This document shows, one piece after another, positions 40,768 through 49,627 of a stretch of DNA of 64,000 nucleotides. Made by a program: the position numbers and the translations under genes. The DNA is taken from the NCBI RefSeq assembly GCF_000024165.1, contig NC_013194.1:4650001-4714000 (forward strand), given 5' to 3'. The notes beneath the pieces were generated by a model that did not search any database, was not told the origin of the DNA, and was given only the letters and a program-made list of their open reading frames with translations. Every line of letters starts with the position of its first letter. Position 1 is the stretch's first letter. The stretch is from Accumulibacter phosphatis (lineage in GTDB: Bacteria > Pseudomonadota > Gammaproteobacteria > Burkholderiales > Rhodocyclaceae).

Positions 40768-40773
40768 TATAAT
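40768..40773 (+). promoter_or_regulatory. -10 box immediately before wrbA
   Basis: TATAAT ends six bases before the wrbA ATG, which would place the first transcribed base at or next to the A of ATG. There is no ribosome-binding site in between. The other strand also offers TATAAC six bases before the divergent YihY-like start. Confidence 0.4.
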
Positions 40774-40779
40774 AACCCG

Positions 40780-41373
40780 ATGCCCGAGATTCTCGTTCTT
40801 TACTATAGCCACCGCGGTTCGGTACAGGCGCTCGCTCGCCAGATCGCGCGTGGGATTGAGTCAAGCCGACAGGTCACGGCTCGTCTTCGGACGGTACCGA
40901 AGGTCTCTCCGGTATGCACGGCCAGCGAGCCGGAAGCCCCAGGAAGCGGGGCGCCTTACGTCGAAGCCGCCGATCTGGAGGAATGCATCGGGCTGGCGCT
41001 CGGCAGCCCGACACGCTTTGGCAACATGGCGGCGGCGATGAAGTACTTCTGGGACAGCACGGCCGCCCAGTGGTCTGCCGGGACGCTGGCCGGAAAGCCG
41101 GCCTGCGTTTTCACCTCCACCGCCAGCGCGCACGGCGGGCAGGAGAGTACGCTGCTCTCGATGATGCTGCCACTGCTACACCACGGCATGCTGCTCCTGG
41201 GCCTACCATATGGCGAGACGGATCTCGCCAGCACGCGCAGCGGCGGCACGCCCTATGGCGCCAGCCATCTCGCCGGCAGCGAGGGAAACGCGACGCTCAC
41301 GGAAGAAGAGCGCCGATTGGCGTTCGCCCAGGGGCGCCGACTTGCCGCCATTGCGCTGAAACTCGCGTCGTGA
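40780..41373 (+). CDS. wrbA: NAD(P)H:quinone oxidoreductase, WrbA type
   Basis: A 197-residue flavodoxin-like enzyme carrying out two-electron quinone reduction with FMN. The FMN phosphate loop is VLYYSHRGSVQALARQIARGIE; GLALGSPTRFGNMAAAMKYFWD and ASAHGGQESTLLSMMLPLLHHGML are the WrbA signatures. Length is standard. The DUF2069 gene starts overlapping its stop (GTGA). The start is close to a TATAAT box, leaving little or no 5' leader. Confidence 0.92.
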   Translation: MPEILVLYYSHRGSVQALARQIARGIESSRQVTARLRTVPKVSPVCTASEPEAPGSGAPYVEAADLEECIGLALGSPTRFGNMAAAMKYFWDSTAAQWSAGTLAGKPACVFTSTASAHGGQESTLLSMMLPLLHHGMLLLGLPYGETDLASTRSGGTPYGASHLAGSEGNATLTEEERRLAFAQGRRLAAIALKLAS

Positions 41374-41717
41374 TAATCCGCAGCCTCTATCTGGCCGCAT
41401 GCAGCAGCCTGATCGGCCTGATTTTCCTTTGTCTCGCCTGGGAACTGCGCCTCGCGCCGGTACAGACCGGCGGTTCGTGGCTGGCTTTGAAGTGCCTGCC
41501 GCTGCTCGCGCCACTGTTTGGAATCCTCAACGGTCGGCGCTACTCGTACCAGTGGGCGTCGATGCTCATCCTTCTGTACTTCACTGAAGGCGTGGTCCGC
41601 GCCACCACCGAGAAGGGGCTCAGCCAATGGCTGGCAGTTGCCGAAACCGTCCTCTCGCTGGTCTTCTTCTGCGCAGCGGTTGGCTACGCCAGGCTGAACC
41701 GTCCAGCGGCGAGCTAA
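41370..41717 (+). CDS. DUF2069 membrane protein
   Basis: A 115-residue protein with four hydrophobic helices: LYLAACSSLIGLIFLCLAWEL, WLALKCLPLLAPLFGIL, YQWASMLILLYFTEGVVRA and LAVAETVLSLVFFCAAVGYARL. The GRRYSYQWASML and FTEG segments identify DUF2069, usually found next to wrbA in proteobacteria. A GTG start overlaps the wrbA stop, so the pair is coupled. Function unknown. Confidence 0.85.
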   Translation: MIIRSLYLAACSSLIGLIFLCLAWELRLAPVQTGGSWLALKCLPLLAPLFGILNGRRYSYQWASMLILLYFTEGVVRATTEKGLSQWLAVAETVLSLVFFCAAVGYARLNRPAAS

Positions 41718-41765
41718 TCCAGGAGAACGACCAACCGTCGCCCCGGCATTCGCAGCGGATTCGCG

Positions 41766-43304
41766 TCAAACGTCACCCTGTGGGTCGACACGGTCGGGAA
41801 ACTGCAACTTGTTCAAGGCATTGAGATAGGCCTTCGCCGAGGCAATCACGATATCGGTATCGGCACCGTTGCCATTGACGATGCGACCGCCTCTCGCCAG
41901 ACGCACCGTTACCTCTCCTTGCGCGTCGGTGCCCGTGGTGATGGCATTGACCGAGTAGAGAAGCAACTGCGCGCCGCTTTCGGCGATGCATTCGATGGCC
42001 TTGAAAGTTGCGTCCACCGGGCCACTACCAATCCCCGATGCAGACTTCTCGACGCCGCCAGCCGTCAGCGTGACATTGGCAGCCGGCGTCTCGCCGGTCT
42101 CCGAACAAACGTGCGAATAGACCAGCTTGTAGTACTCATTGGCCGGAGCAATCTCTTCGTCCGAAACCAGCGCCTGCAGGTCTTCGTCGAAAATTTCGTG
42201 CTTCTTGTCAGCCAGTTCCTTGAAGCGGGCAAACGCGGCATTCAGCGACTCTTCGCTCTCGAGCACGATGCCCAACGCCGACAGCCGCGACTTGAAGGCA
42301 TTGCGCCCCGAATGCTTGCCGAGTACCAGTTTGTTCTGCGCCCAGCCAACGTCTTCGGCGCGCATGATCTCGTAGGTTTCACGGTGCTTGAGGACGCCGT
42401 CCTGATGAATCCCGGATTCATGCGCAAAAGCGTTTGCGCCAACCACGGCCTTGTTAGGCTGAACCGGGTAACCGGTGATTTGCGAAACCAGCTTGGAAGC
42501 CGGTACGATCTGCGTCGCATCGATGCGCGTCTGGACCGGAAAGATGTCGCTGCGGGTCCTCACCGCCATGACCACTTCTTCGAGCGATGCGTTGCCTGCG
42601 CGCTCACCCAGGCCGTTGATGGTGCATTCGACCTGTCGCGCGCCAGCGAGTACTGCGGAAAGAGAATTGGCGACTGCCATGCCCAGATCGTTGTGGCAGT
42701 GGGTGGACCATACCACCTGGCCAGCGCCCGGGACGCGCGCAATCAGTGTGCGGATCAGTTCGCCCCATACCGATGGAACGCTGTAGCCAACGGTATCGGG
42801 AACGTTGATGGTTGTCGCCCCTGCCTCGATGACCGCCCCGAAAACACGGCACAGGAAATCGACGTCCGAACGCACCGCGTCCTCGGCCGAAAACTCGACG
42901 TCATCGGTGTACTCACGCGCCCAGCGCACGGCCCGGACTGCCGCCTCGACGACCTGATCGGGCGCCATGCGCAGCTTCTTCTCCATGTGGATCGGACTGG
43001 TGGCGATAAACGTATGAATCCGGCCACGCGGCGCCGGGGTAATCGCCTCGCCGGCTCGCCGAATGTCGTTCTCGTTGGAGCGGGCCAGCGAGCAAACGGT
43101 CGAGCCCTTGATCGCCTTGGCAATCGACCGGATAGCGTCGAAATCGCCTGGCGACGCTGCCGCAAAGCCCGCCTCGATGACATCGACCTGCATGCGCTCG
43201 AGCTGGCGTGCAACGCGCAACTTTTCCTCCTTGGTCATCGACGCGCCCGGGCTTTGCTCGCCGTCACGCAAGGTGGTGTCGAAGATTATCAGATGATCCT
43301 TCAT
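41766..43304 (-). CDS. leuA: 2-isopropylmalate synthase
   Basis: A 512-residue enzyme joining acetyl-CoA and 2-oxoisovalerate, the first step of leucine synthesis. IIFDTTLRDGEQSPGASMT is the catalytic opening, STHCHNDLGMAVANSL holds the metal-binding His pair, and the C-terminal regulatory domain begins near residue 390 (leucine feedback site). The ATG at 43304 has an upstream GGAG. It is the last gene of the ilvB-ilvH-ilvC-pssA-leuA block. It is convergent with the DUF2069 gene. Confidence 0.96.
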   Translation of the reverse strand: MKDHLIIFDTTLRDGEQSPGASMTKEEKLRVARQLERMQVDVIEAGFAAASPGDFDAIRSIAKAIKGSTVCSLARSNENDIRRAGEAITPAPRGRIHTFIATSPIHMEKKLRMAPDQVVEAAVRAVRWAREYTDDVEFSAEDAVRSDVDFLCRVFGAVIEAGATTINVPDTVGYSVPSVWGELIRTLIARVPGAGQVVWSTHCHNDLGMAVANSLSAVLAGARQVECTINGLGERAGNASLEEVVMAVRTRSDIFPVQTRIDATQIVPASKLVSQITGYPVQPNKAVVGANAFAHESGIHQDGVLKHRETYEIMRAEDVGWAQNKLVLGKHSGRNAFKSRLSALGIVLESEESLNAAFARFKELADKKHEIFDEDLQALVSDEEIAPANEYYKLVYSHVCSETGETPAANVTLTAGGVEKSASGIGSGPVDATFKAIECIAESGAQLLLYSVNAITTGTDAQGEVTVRLARGGRIVNGNGADTDIVIASAKAYLNALNKLQFPDRVDPQGDV

Positions 43305-43428
43305 GTCCTGACTCCGGAAAAAGCATGTAAGCAAACGGTAGCGCCGGCTTTGACTTGGCAAGCAAGCGAGACGCCGCAACCCCGCGGCGCATTCCCTGCC
43401 GACCACCCCTCTCATCGCCACTCTTCCG

Positions 43429-44196
43429 CTACGCAGCTGGCGGTGGTGAGGTCCTCGACCGGATCGTACGCGTCAAGGCCAGGATATACCCGGACAGAGC
43501 GTAGGCGACAAAAAGACCAAACAGGGCAACCGGAGGTTCGTACGAGACCACGGCAAACCCCAAGGCGATGGCAACGACGAACATGAAGGGAACGCTGCGC
43601 CGCAGGTTGAAATCCTTGAAGCTGTAGAAACGGATGTTGGTGACCATCGAGATGCCGGCAAAAATCACCAGGCCGCAGGCAAGCCAACGCACATCCTCAA
43701 CTTCGACGTTCTTGTCGATCATCACCCAGAGAAAACCGGCAACCACAGCGGCTGCCGCCGGACTCGGCAGGCCCTGGAAGTAACGTCTGTCCATCACTTC
43801 CAGCGTCGTATTGAAGCGCGCCAGACGCAAGGCCGCGCCTGCGCAATAGATGAAAGCCGCTATCCAGCCCAGTCGCCCCATGTCCTTGAGCGCCCATGCG
43901 TAGGTGACCAGCGCCGGAGCGACGCCAAACGAAACCATGTCGGACAGCGAATCGTACTCCGCACCGAACGCGCTCTGTGTTCGCGTCATGCGTGCCACTC
44001 GCCCATCGAGACCATCCAGCACCATGGCCACGAAGATCGCCACCGCCGCCTGTTCGAAGCTGCCGCTCATCGCCTTGACGATGGCAAAGAAACCGCAGAA
44101 CAGCGCCGCCGTGGTAAACAGGTTCGGCAGGACATAAATGCCTCGGCGCCGCAGCTCGGGGTTGAACAGGGTCTTGCGAGGCTTGATTTCGGGCAT
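43429..44196 (-). CDS. pssA: CDP-diacylglycerol-serine O-phosphatidyltransferase
   Basis: A 255-residue membrane enzyme making phosphatidylserine. The CDP-alcohol phosphotransferase motif is DGLDGRVARMTRTQSAFGAEYDSLSD (residues about 61-86), with all Asp and Gly ligands present. About seven helices. The C-terminal extension after the catalytic region is hydrophobic. It lies within the branched-chain amino-acid block, between ilvC and leuA, an order seen in other betaproteobacteria. Confidence 0.93.
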   Translation of the reverse strand: MPEIKPRKTLFNPELRRRGIYVLPNLFTTAALFCGFFAIVKAMSGSFEQAAVAIFVAMVLDGLDGRVARMTRTQSAFGAEYDSLSDMVSFGVAPALVTYAWALKDMGRLGWIAAFIYCAGAALRLARFNTTLEVMDRRYFQGLPSPAAAAVVAGFLWVMIDKNVEVEDVRWLACGLVIFAGISMVTNIRFYSFKDFNLRRSVPFMFVVAIALGFAVVSYEPPVALFGLFVAYALSGYILALTRTIRSRTSPPPAA

Positions 44197-44271
44197 TGCG
44201 CTCTTGACTGAAATCGGGATCAGGCGGGGAGGAAGCGGCTGCCCCCCGCCTGCCGCAAATCACAGGATCGA

Positions 44272-45288
44272 TCAGTTCTTGCTCTGGTCAACCAGTCTGT
44301 TCTTCTTGATCCAGGGCATCATGTCGCGCAGCTTGGCACCGACGGTCTCGACCTCGTGCTGGGCAATCAGGCGGCGACGCGCGGTCATCGCGGGATAGTT
44401 GGTTCGCCCTTCGAGGATGAACATCTTCGCGTAGTCGCCGTTCTGAATTCGTCTGAGCGCCGCCCGCATCGCGGCACGCGACTGTTCATTGATCACCTCG
44501 GGGCCGGTCACGTACTCGCCATATTCGGCGTTGTTGGAAATCGAGTAGTTCATGTTGGCGATGCCGCCCTCGTACATTAGGTCGACGATCAGCTTCAACT
44601 CATGCAGGCACTCGAAATACGCCATCTCGGGCGCGTAGCCGGCTTCGACCAGGGTCTCGAAGCCCATCTTGACGAGTTCGACGGCGCCCCCACAGAGCAC
44701 TGCCTGTTCGCCGAAGAGGTCGGTTTCGGTCTCTTCACGGAAGTTGGTCTCGATCACGCCGCCTTTGGTGCCGCCATTGGCAGCGGCGTAGGAGAGGGCG
44801 ATGTCGCGGGCCTTGCCGGATCGATCCTGGTGCACCGCGATCAACGACGGGACGCCACCACCCTTGAGGTACTCGGAACGCACCGTGTGCCCGGGACCCT
44901 TGGGCGCCACCATGATCACATCAACGTCGTCGCGGGGCACCACCTGGTTGTAATGAATGTTGAAACCATGCGCAAACGCCAGGGCAGCGCCCCTCTTCAT
45001 GTTCGGGGCGACATCGGCGCTGTACACCTGTGGGATGCTTTCATCCGGCAACAGCATCATGACCACGTCGGCGTCCTTGACGGCACTGGCAACCTCATCC
45101 ACGGTCAGACCGGCATTCTCGGCCTTGCTCCACGAAGCACCGTCCTTGCGCAGACCGACCGTCACCCTGACACCGGAATCGCTCAGGTTCTGTGCGTGCG
45201 CATGGCCCTGCGAACCGTAGCCAACGATGGTGACTTTCTTGCCCTTGATCAGGGACAGGTCGGCGTCCTTGTCGTAATAAACTTTCAT
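44272..45288 (-). CDS. ilvC: Ketol-acid reductoisomerase
   Basis: A 338-residue class I enzyme in valine and isoleucine synthesis. The NADPH fold is VTIVGYGSQGHAHAQNLSDSG; the metal/substrate domain includes DLFGEQAVLCGG and HELKLIVDLMYEGGIANMNYSISNNAEYGEYVTGP. The length fits the short (bacterial) form. ilvH lies 29 bases upstream, so it is in one operon with ilvB-ilvH. Confidence 0.97.
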   Translation of the reverse strand: MKVYYDKDADLSLIKGKKVTIVGYGSQGHAHAQNLSDSGVRVTVGLRKDGASWSKAENAGLTVDEVASAVKDADVVMMLLPDESIPQVYSADVAPNMKRGAALAFAHGFNIHYNQVVPRDDVDVIMVAPKGPGHTVRSEYLKGGGVPSLIAVHQDRSGKARDIALSYAAANGGTKGGVIETNFREETETDLFGEQAVLCGGAVELVKMGFETLVEAGYAPEMAYFECLHELKLIVDLMYEGGIANMNYSISNNAEYGEYVTGPEVINEQSRAAMRAALRRIQNGDYAKMFILEGRTNYPAMTARRRLIAQHEVETVGAKLRDMMPWIKKNRLVDQSKN

Positions 45289-45317
45289 GGAATATCCTCT
45301 CTTGCTGTTCGGTCTGA

Positions 45318-45809
45318 TCAGACCTTTAGAATGCGCTCGCCACGGCCGATGCCACAGACCCCGGTACGAACCGTCTCGAGAATCAGTCCGGCGTCGATAG
45401 CCTGGATGAAGGAGTCGAGTTTCGCGCCGCTGGCGGTAAGCTCGATGACATAAGTCGATTCGGTCACATCAACGATATGGCCACGGAAGATGTCGGCCAG
45501 ACGCTTGACCTCCTCGCGATCCTTACCGATGGCGCGCACCTTGATCAGCATCAGTTCGCGCTCGATATGCGCCGCCTCGGAGAGATCGACGACCTTGATG
45601 ACATCGATCAACTTGTTCAGTTGCTTGGTGATCTGCTCGATAACGGCGTCCGTGCCCGAGGTGACGATGGTCAAGCGCGACAGGGAAACGTCCTCGGTCG
45701 GTGCCACGGTCAGGGTCTCGATGTTGTAGGCGCGCGCCGAGAACAGGCCCGCCACCCGCGACAGCGCACCAGCTTCGTTCTCCAGCAGGATTGAGATAAT
45801 GTGTCGCAT
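45318..45809 (-). CDS. ilvH: Acetolactate synthase small subunit
   Basis: A 163-residue regulatory subunit. The N-terminal ACT domain opens HIISILLENEAGALSRVAGLFSARAYNIETLTVAPTED, which binds valine for feedback inhibition; the C-terminal domain includes VVDVTESTYVIELT-like segment near VDVTEST. It starts 12 bases after ilvB and precedes ilvC. Confidence 0.96.
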   Translation of the reverse strand: MRHIISILLENEAGALSRVAGLFSARAYNIETLTVAPTEDVSLSRLTIVTSGTDAVIEQITKQLNKLIDVIKVVDLSEAAHIERELMLIKVRAIGKDREEVKRLADIFRGHIVDVTESTYVIELTASGAKLDSFIQAIDAGLILETVRTGVCGIGRGERILKV

Positions 45810-45821
45810 GCTGTCTTTCCC

Positions 45822-47534
45822 CTACAGATCTTCAGTCAGGATCATGTCGGCAAGGCCTTTGCCGGCAGCCACCATCGGAAAGACATTCGCTTTCTGATCG
45901 GTGATGAAATCCATGAAGACGAGATCGTCCTTGTGATCGACGAACGCCTTGTGCAGCGCGGCCTCGACGTCCTCCGGCTTCTCTACGCGGATGCCGACGT
46001 GGCCGTAAGCCTCGGCCAGTTTCACGAAGTCGGGAAGCGAATCCATGTACGACTCCGAGTAACGACTGCCGTAGAACATTTCCTGCCACTGCCTGACCAT
46101 GCCAAGGTAGCGGTTGTTGAGATTGATGATCTTGATCGGCAAGCGGAACTGCTTGGCCGTGGAAAGCTCCTGGATACACATCTGGATCGAACCTTCGCCG
46201 GTAACGCAGACGACCTGTGTCTCCGGATGGGCAAGCGCCGCGCCAATCGCATAGGGCAGGCCGACACCCATGGTGCCAAGACCGCCCGAGTTGAGCCAGC
46301 GCCGTGGCTGGTCGAACTTGTAGTACTGCGCGGCCCACATCTGGTGCTGACCGACATCGGAGGTCACGATCGCGTTGCCGCCAGTCACCTCGTAGAGTTT
46401 CTCCATCACGTACTGCGGCATGATGACGCTCTTCCTGCGGCGGTATTTCATGCACAGCTTGGCACGCCACTCCTCGATCTGCTGCCACCATTCGGCGAGC
46501 CCCGCCGCATCCGGACTGGCATTGCCGGCTTCGAGCAGCTTGAGCATTTCGTCGAGAACGTCCGGGACATTGCCGACAATTGGCACGTCGACCTGGACCC
46601 GCTTCGAGATCGACGAGGGATCAACGTCGACATGGATGATCTTGCGGGGTATCGAGGAAAAGTTCTGCGGATTGCCGATCACCCGGTCATCGAAGCGGGC
46701 ACCGATGGCCAAAAGGACATCACAGTGCTGCATGGCCAAGTTGGCTTCGACCGTGCCGTGCATTCCTGGCATACCAAGGAACTGCCGGTCGGTCGCGGGA
46801 TAAGCACCCAGGCCCATCAGGGTGTTGGTAATCGGAAAACCCAGACGGCGGGTGAGCCGGGTCAACTGCTCGGCTCCGTTGGAGAGAATGACGCCACCGC
46901 CGCTGTAGATCATCGGGCGCCTGGCCTCGAGGAGCAGGTGCACGGCCTTCTTGATTTGCCCCAGATGCCCCTTGACGACCGGGTTGTAGGAGCGCATCTG
47001 GATCGTCTCCGGATAGTCGAACTTGCACTTGGCGGCCGTGACGTCCTTGGGAATGTCGATCACCACCGGGCCGGGACGACCACTGTTGGCGAGATAGAAC
47101 GCTTTCTTGATCGTCACCGCCAAGTTGCGCACGTCATTGACCAGGAAGTTGTGCTTGACGCAGGGCCGGGTGATACCGACGGTGTCGCATTCCTGGAAAG
47201 CATCCTGCCCGATGTACTCGTTCGGCACTTGCCCGGAGATGATCACCAGGGGAATCGAATCCATGTAGGCGGTGGCGATGCCGGTCACGGCATTGGTCGC
47301 GCCAGGGCCCGAGGTGACCAGAGCAACGCCGACCTTGTGGGTCGACCGTGCCAGGCCGTCGGCTGCGTGCACGGCGGCCTGTTCGTGGCGAACCAGCACA
47401 TGCTTGACCTGATCCTGCTTGAACAACGCATCATAGATATGCAGAACTGCTCCGCCGGGGTAGCCGAACACATATTCGACCTTTTCTTCCTGCAGGCACC
47501 TGATTACAATCTCCGCACCGGTCATCATCGTCAT
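45822..47534 (-). CDS. ilvB: Acetolactate synthase large subunit
   Basis: A 570-residue thiamine-diphosphate enzyme condensing pyruvate. VFGYPGGAVLHIYDALF, the catalytic Glu region (RHEQAAVHAADGLARS), the FAD-binding part and the C-terminal TPP motif GEGSIQMCIQELSTAKQFRLPIKIINLNN are present. The ATG at 47534 is taken as start; two further in-frame ATGs follow within four codons. It heads the branched-chain block and is divergent from the sigma factor gene, with about 140 bases between. Confidence 0.95.
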   Translation of the reverse strand: MTMMTGAEIVIRCLQEEKVEYVFGYPGGAVLHIYDALFKQDQVKHVLVRHEQAAVHAADGLARSTHKVGVALVTSGPGATNAVTGIATAYMDSIPLVIISGQVPNEYIGQDAFQECDTVGITRPCVKHNFLVNDVRNLAVTIKKAFYLANSGRPGPVVIDIPKDVTAAKCKFDYPETIQMRSYNPVVKGHLGQIKKAVHLLLEARRPMIYSGGGVILSNGAEQLTRLTRRLGFPITNTLMGLGAYPATDRQFLGMPGMHGTVEANLAMQHCDVLLAIGARFDDRVIGNPQNFSSIPRKIIHVDVDPSSISKRVQVDVPIVGNVPDVLDEMLKLLEAGNASPDAAGLAEWWQQIEEWRAKLCMKYRRRKSVIMPQYVMEKLYEVTGGNAIVTSDVGQHQMWAAQYYKFDQPRRWLNSGGLGTMGVGLPYAIGAALAHPETQVVCVTGEGSIQMCIQELSTAKQFRLPIKIINLNNRYLGMVRQWQEMFYGSRYSESYMDSLPDFVKLAEAYGHVGIRVEKPEDVEAALHKAFVDHKDDLVFMDFITDQKANVFPMVAAGKGLADMILTEDL

Positions 47535-47670
47535 TGCCGTCGCCCCAGCTCGCAAATCATTCGAAAAAAGTCTGCAACGTTAACGCTTCGGCCTCGATTG
47601 GTCAAGGCATTCCCAAGAAACGACGCCTGCGTAGACAGGTGCCAAACCGACAACAGCAAGGATTTTCGCT

Positions 47671-48234
47671 CTGGCCAGCCAACGCGAACTGTCAGACTTC
47701 CTCACCGAGATCGAACGTCGCGCCTTCAAGCAGGCGATGTTCGCCGTGCACAACGAGGAGTCCGCGCTCGACATCGTCCAGGACGCCATGATGAAGCTCG
47801 CCGAGAAGTATGGCGACCGCCCACCGGCGGAACTCCCGATGCTGTTCCATCGCATCCTGCAGAACACGATTCGCGACTACTACCGGCGCAGCAAGGTACG
47901 TTCGCTGTGGACGACCCTGCTTTCCTCGCTCTCGCCGAGCGATGACGAGGATCACGATCCGCTGGAAACCATCGCCGGGGAGTCGGGGTCATACAGCCCG
48001 CAGACCCCGGACGGCCAGCTTCAGCAGGCGCAAATCCTTGGCATAATTGAGAAAGAAATAGAAATGCTGCCAGCGCGTCAACGCGAAGCGTTCCTCTTGC
48101 GTTACTGGGAAGATATGGATGTTGCCGAAACAGCGTCGGCCATGGGCTGCTCGGAAGGCAGCGTCAAGACGCACTGCTCGCGTGCCAACCACACGCTGGC
48201 GGCAGCACTGAAGGCAAGAGGAATTTCCTTATGA
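47671..48234 (+). CDS. ECF-type RNA polymerase sigma factor (CTG start)
   Basis: A sigma factor of 187 residues with region 2 (ELSDFLTEIERRAFKQAMFAVHNEESALDIVQDAMMKLAEKY) and region 4 (LPARQREAFLLRYWEDMDVAETASAMGCSEGSVKTHCSRA). The only canonical start in frame (ATG at 47737) would remove part of region 2. A CTG at 47671 is preceded by AAGGA at an eight-base spacing and gives LASQRELSDFL, the N-terminus expected for this group, so it is chosen. Four genes of this cassette overlap. Its partner DUF3619 protein may act as an anti-sigma factor. Confidence 0.85.
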   Translation: MASQRELSDFLTEIERRAFKQAMFAVHNEESALDIVQDAMMKLAEKYGDRPPAELPMLFHRILQNTIRDYYRRSKVRSLWTTLLSSLSPSDDEDHDPLETIAGESGSYSPQTPDGQLQQAQILGIIEKEIEMLPARQREAFLLRYWEDMDVAETASAMGCSEGSVKTHCSRANHTLAAALKARGISL

Positions 48235-48608
48235 ATGAACTACATTTCGCGTACAAACTCAGGCAATACCTGAATCGTGGGCTACATGAACTGCCGCCGA
48301 CGACCCTCGATCGCCTCGCCAGTGCCAGAAGGCAGGCAATCGCACGGCAGAAGGTCGTGGTGCGCCGTTCGGCGCTGGCCACGGCGGGCGACTTCGTGCA
48401 GCATCAAGTCGAAGGCCTGCATCTGCGGCAGGTTCTGCTGGCACTGCTCCTTGCACTTGGCGTTGCCACCTACACCTATTGGTCCGCCGACGAGAGCATC
48501 GCCGAAATCGAGGCGATCGACAGCGCGCTGCTCGCCGACGACCTGCCGATTGCTGCCTACACCGACAGGGGCTTTGCTGCATGGCTGAAAAGCTCCGCTT
48601 CGCAGTAG
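48231..48608 (+). CDS. DUF3619 membrane protein
   Basis: A 125-residue protein with a cytoplasmic N-terminal helical part (about residues 1-60, MNELHFAYKLRQYLNRGLHELPPTTLDRL), one membrane helix (VLLALLLALGVATYTYW) and a short periplasmic tail. The start overlaps the sigma factor stop by four bases (ATGA). Position and topology resemble anti-sigma factors, but no ZAS motif is present, so this is an inference. It overlaps the next gene by 28 bases. Confidence 0.78.
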   Translation: MNELHFAYKLRQYLNRGLHELPPTTLDRLASARRQAIARQKVVVRRSALATAGDFVQHQVEGLHLRQVLLALLLALGVATYTYWSADESIAEIEAIDSALLADDLPIAAYTDRGFAAWLKSSASQ

Positions 48609-49195
48609 TCCTTATCGGCTTTATCGCAGCTACCGGCTGGGCCGAGGTCCCGACCCCGTCGGCTATTGTCACACCGCCGCAGCCGCAGTGGAGCGAGTTG
48701 ACGGTCGAGCAAAAGACCATCCTCGCCCCGCTTAGCGACGATTGGGACGCCATGGAGTATCACCGCCAGAAGAAATGGTTGGGGATCACTCGCCGCTTCT
48801 CCAGCATGACCCCGGAGGAACAACGTCGAATCCAGGTGCAGATGCAGGAGTGGGGCAAGCTGACCCCAGAACAGCGGCGTCTGGCGCGCGAGAACTTCAA
48901 GACTGCCAACAAGCTTCCGCTTGAGCAGAAGCAGGAACTCAAGCAGAAATGGGAGGAATACTCCAACCTGCCCGAGGAAGAAAAGGCGAGGCTCAAGCAG
49001 CAAGCCGAGAGCAAGCCGGTACCCAAACCGGGGCGCACGACGACCAGTGTCACACCGCCGTCCCTGACCGCTCGACCGGCCCCATCGACGCCGCCGCCCG
49101 TGGTCAGCAGCCCGCCCCCGATGGCGGGTGATACGCCTGCGCTCGCCAGCGGCAGCGCCGCGCCGCCGTCCAGCGAAGCCGAACCCAGGCGCTGA
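48581..49195 (+). CDS. DUF3106 exported protein
   Basis: A 204-residue protein with a signal peptide (FAVVLIGFIAATGWA). The mature part has WSELTVEQKTILAPLSDDWD then repeated helix motifs MTPEEQRRIQVQMQEWGKLTPEQRRLARENF, diagnostic of DUF3106. The last 60 residues are Pro/Ala/Ser-rich and probably disordered. It overlaps the DUF3619 gene by 28 bases and the RDD gene by one base. Periplasmic; function unknown. Confidence 0.82.
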   Translation: MAEKLRFAVVLIGFIAATGWAEVPTPSAIVTPPQPQWSELTVEQKTILAPLSDDWDAMEYHRQKKWLGITRRFSSMTPEEQRRIQVQMQEWGKLTPEQRRLARENFKTANKLPLEQKQELKQKWEEYSNLPEEEKARLKQQAESKPVPKPGRTTTSVTPPSLTARPAPSTPPPVVSSPPPMAGDTPALASGSAAPPSSEAEPRR

Positions 49196-49620
49196 TGGCG
49201 GTGCCGGATCCCGTTGGGCGGCCAAGCATTCTGCGCCGCCTGGCCAGCATGTTCTACGAAGCCCTCCTGCTGCTGGGCGTCCTGGCGGTACTGCTGGTCC
49301 TCCCGCACGCCCTCCTCGGTGCCTTCGGCCATGGCGTCCTGCATCCTGTCATCGGCTGGGCCCATTGCTTCATTGTGCTGCTGATCTATTTTCTCTGGTT
49401 CTGGAGCAACGGCGGGCAAACACTGGCCATGAAAACCTGGCGTATCCGGCTGGTAACCCGTGACGGACTGGCCGTCCGTCCGGCCCAGGCCTTCGTGCGC
49501 TTCCTGATGTGTTGGCCAAGTCTCGTGTTCCTCGGTGCCGGTATCCTGTGGGCGCTTGTCGATCGCGACCGGCTATTCCTGCATGACCGCTTGGCGGGCA
49601 CACAGCTTGTGATGACCTGA
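49195..49620 (+). CDS. RDD-family membrane protein
   Basis: A 141-residue protein with three helices. The RDD pattern is seen as Arg at the start of the first helix (RRLASMFYEALLLLGVLAVLLVLP), Asp-free middle helix, and the final DRDRLFLHDRLAGTQLV. It is the last gene of the overlapping sigma-factor cassette; its start overlaps the DUF3106 stop. Function unknown; RDD proteins are sometimes transporters or stress-linked. Confidence 0.83.
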   Translation: MAVPDPVGRPSILRRLASMFYEALLLLGVLAVLLVLPHALLGAFGHGVLHPVIGWAHCFIVLLIYFLWFWSNGGQTLAMKTWRIRLVTRDGLAVRPAQAFVRFLMCWPSLVFLGAGILWALVDRDRLFLHDRLAGTQLVMT

Positions 49621-49627
49621 GCAGCGA

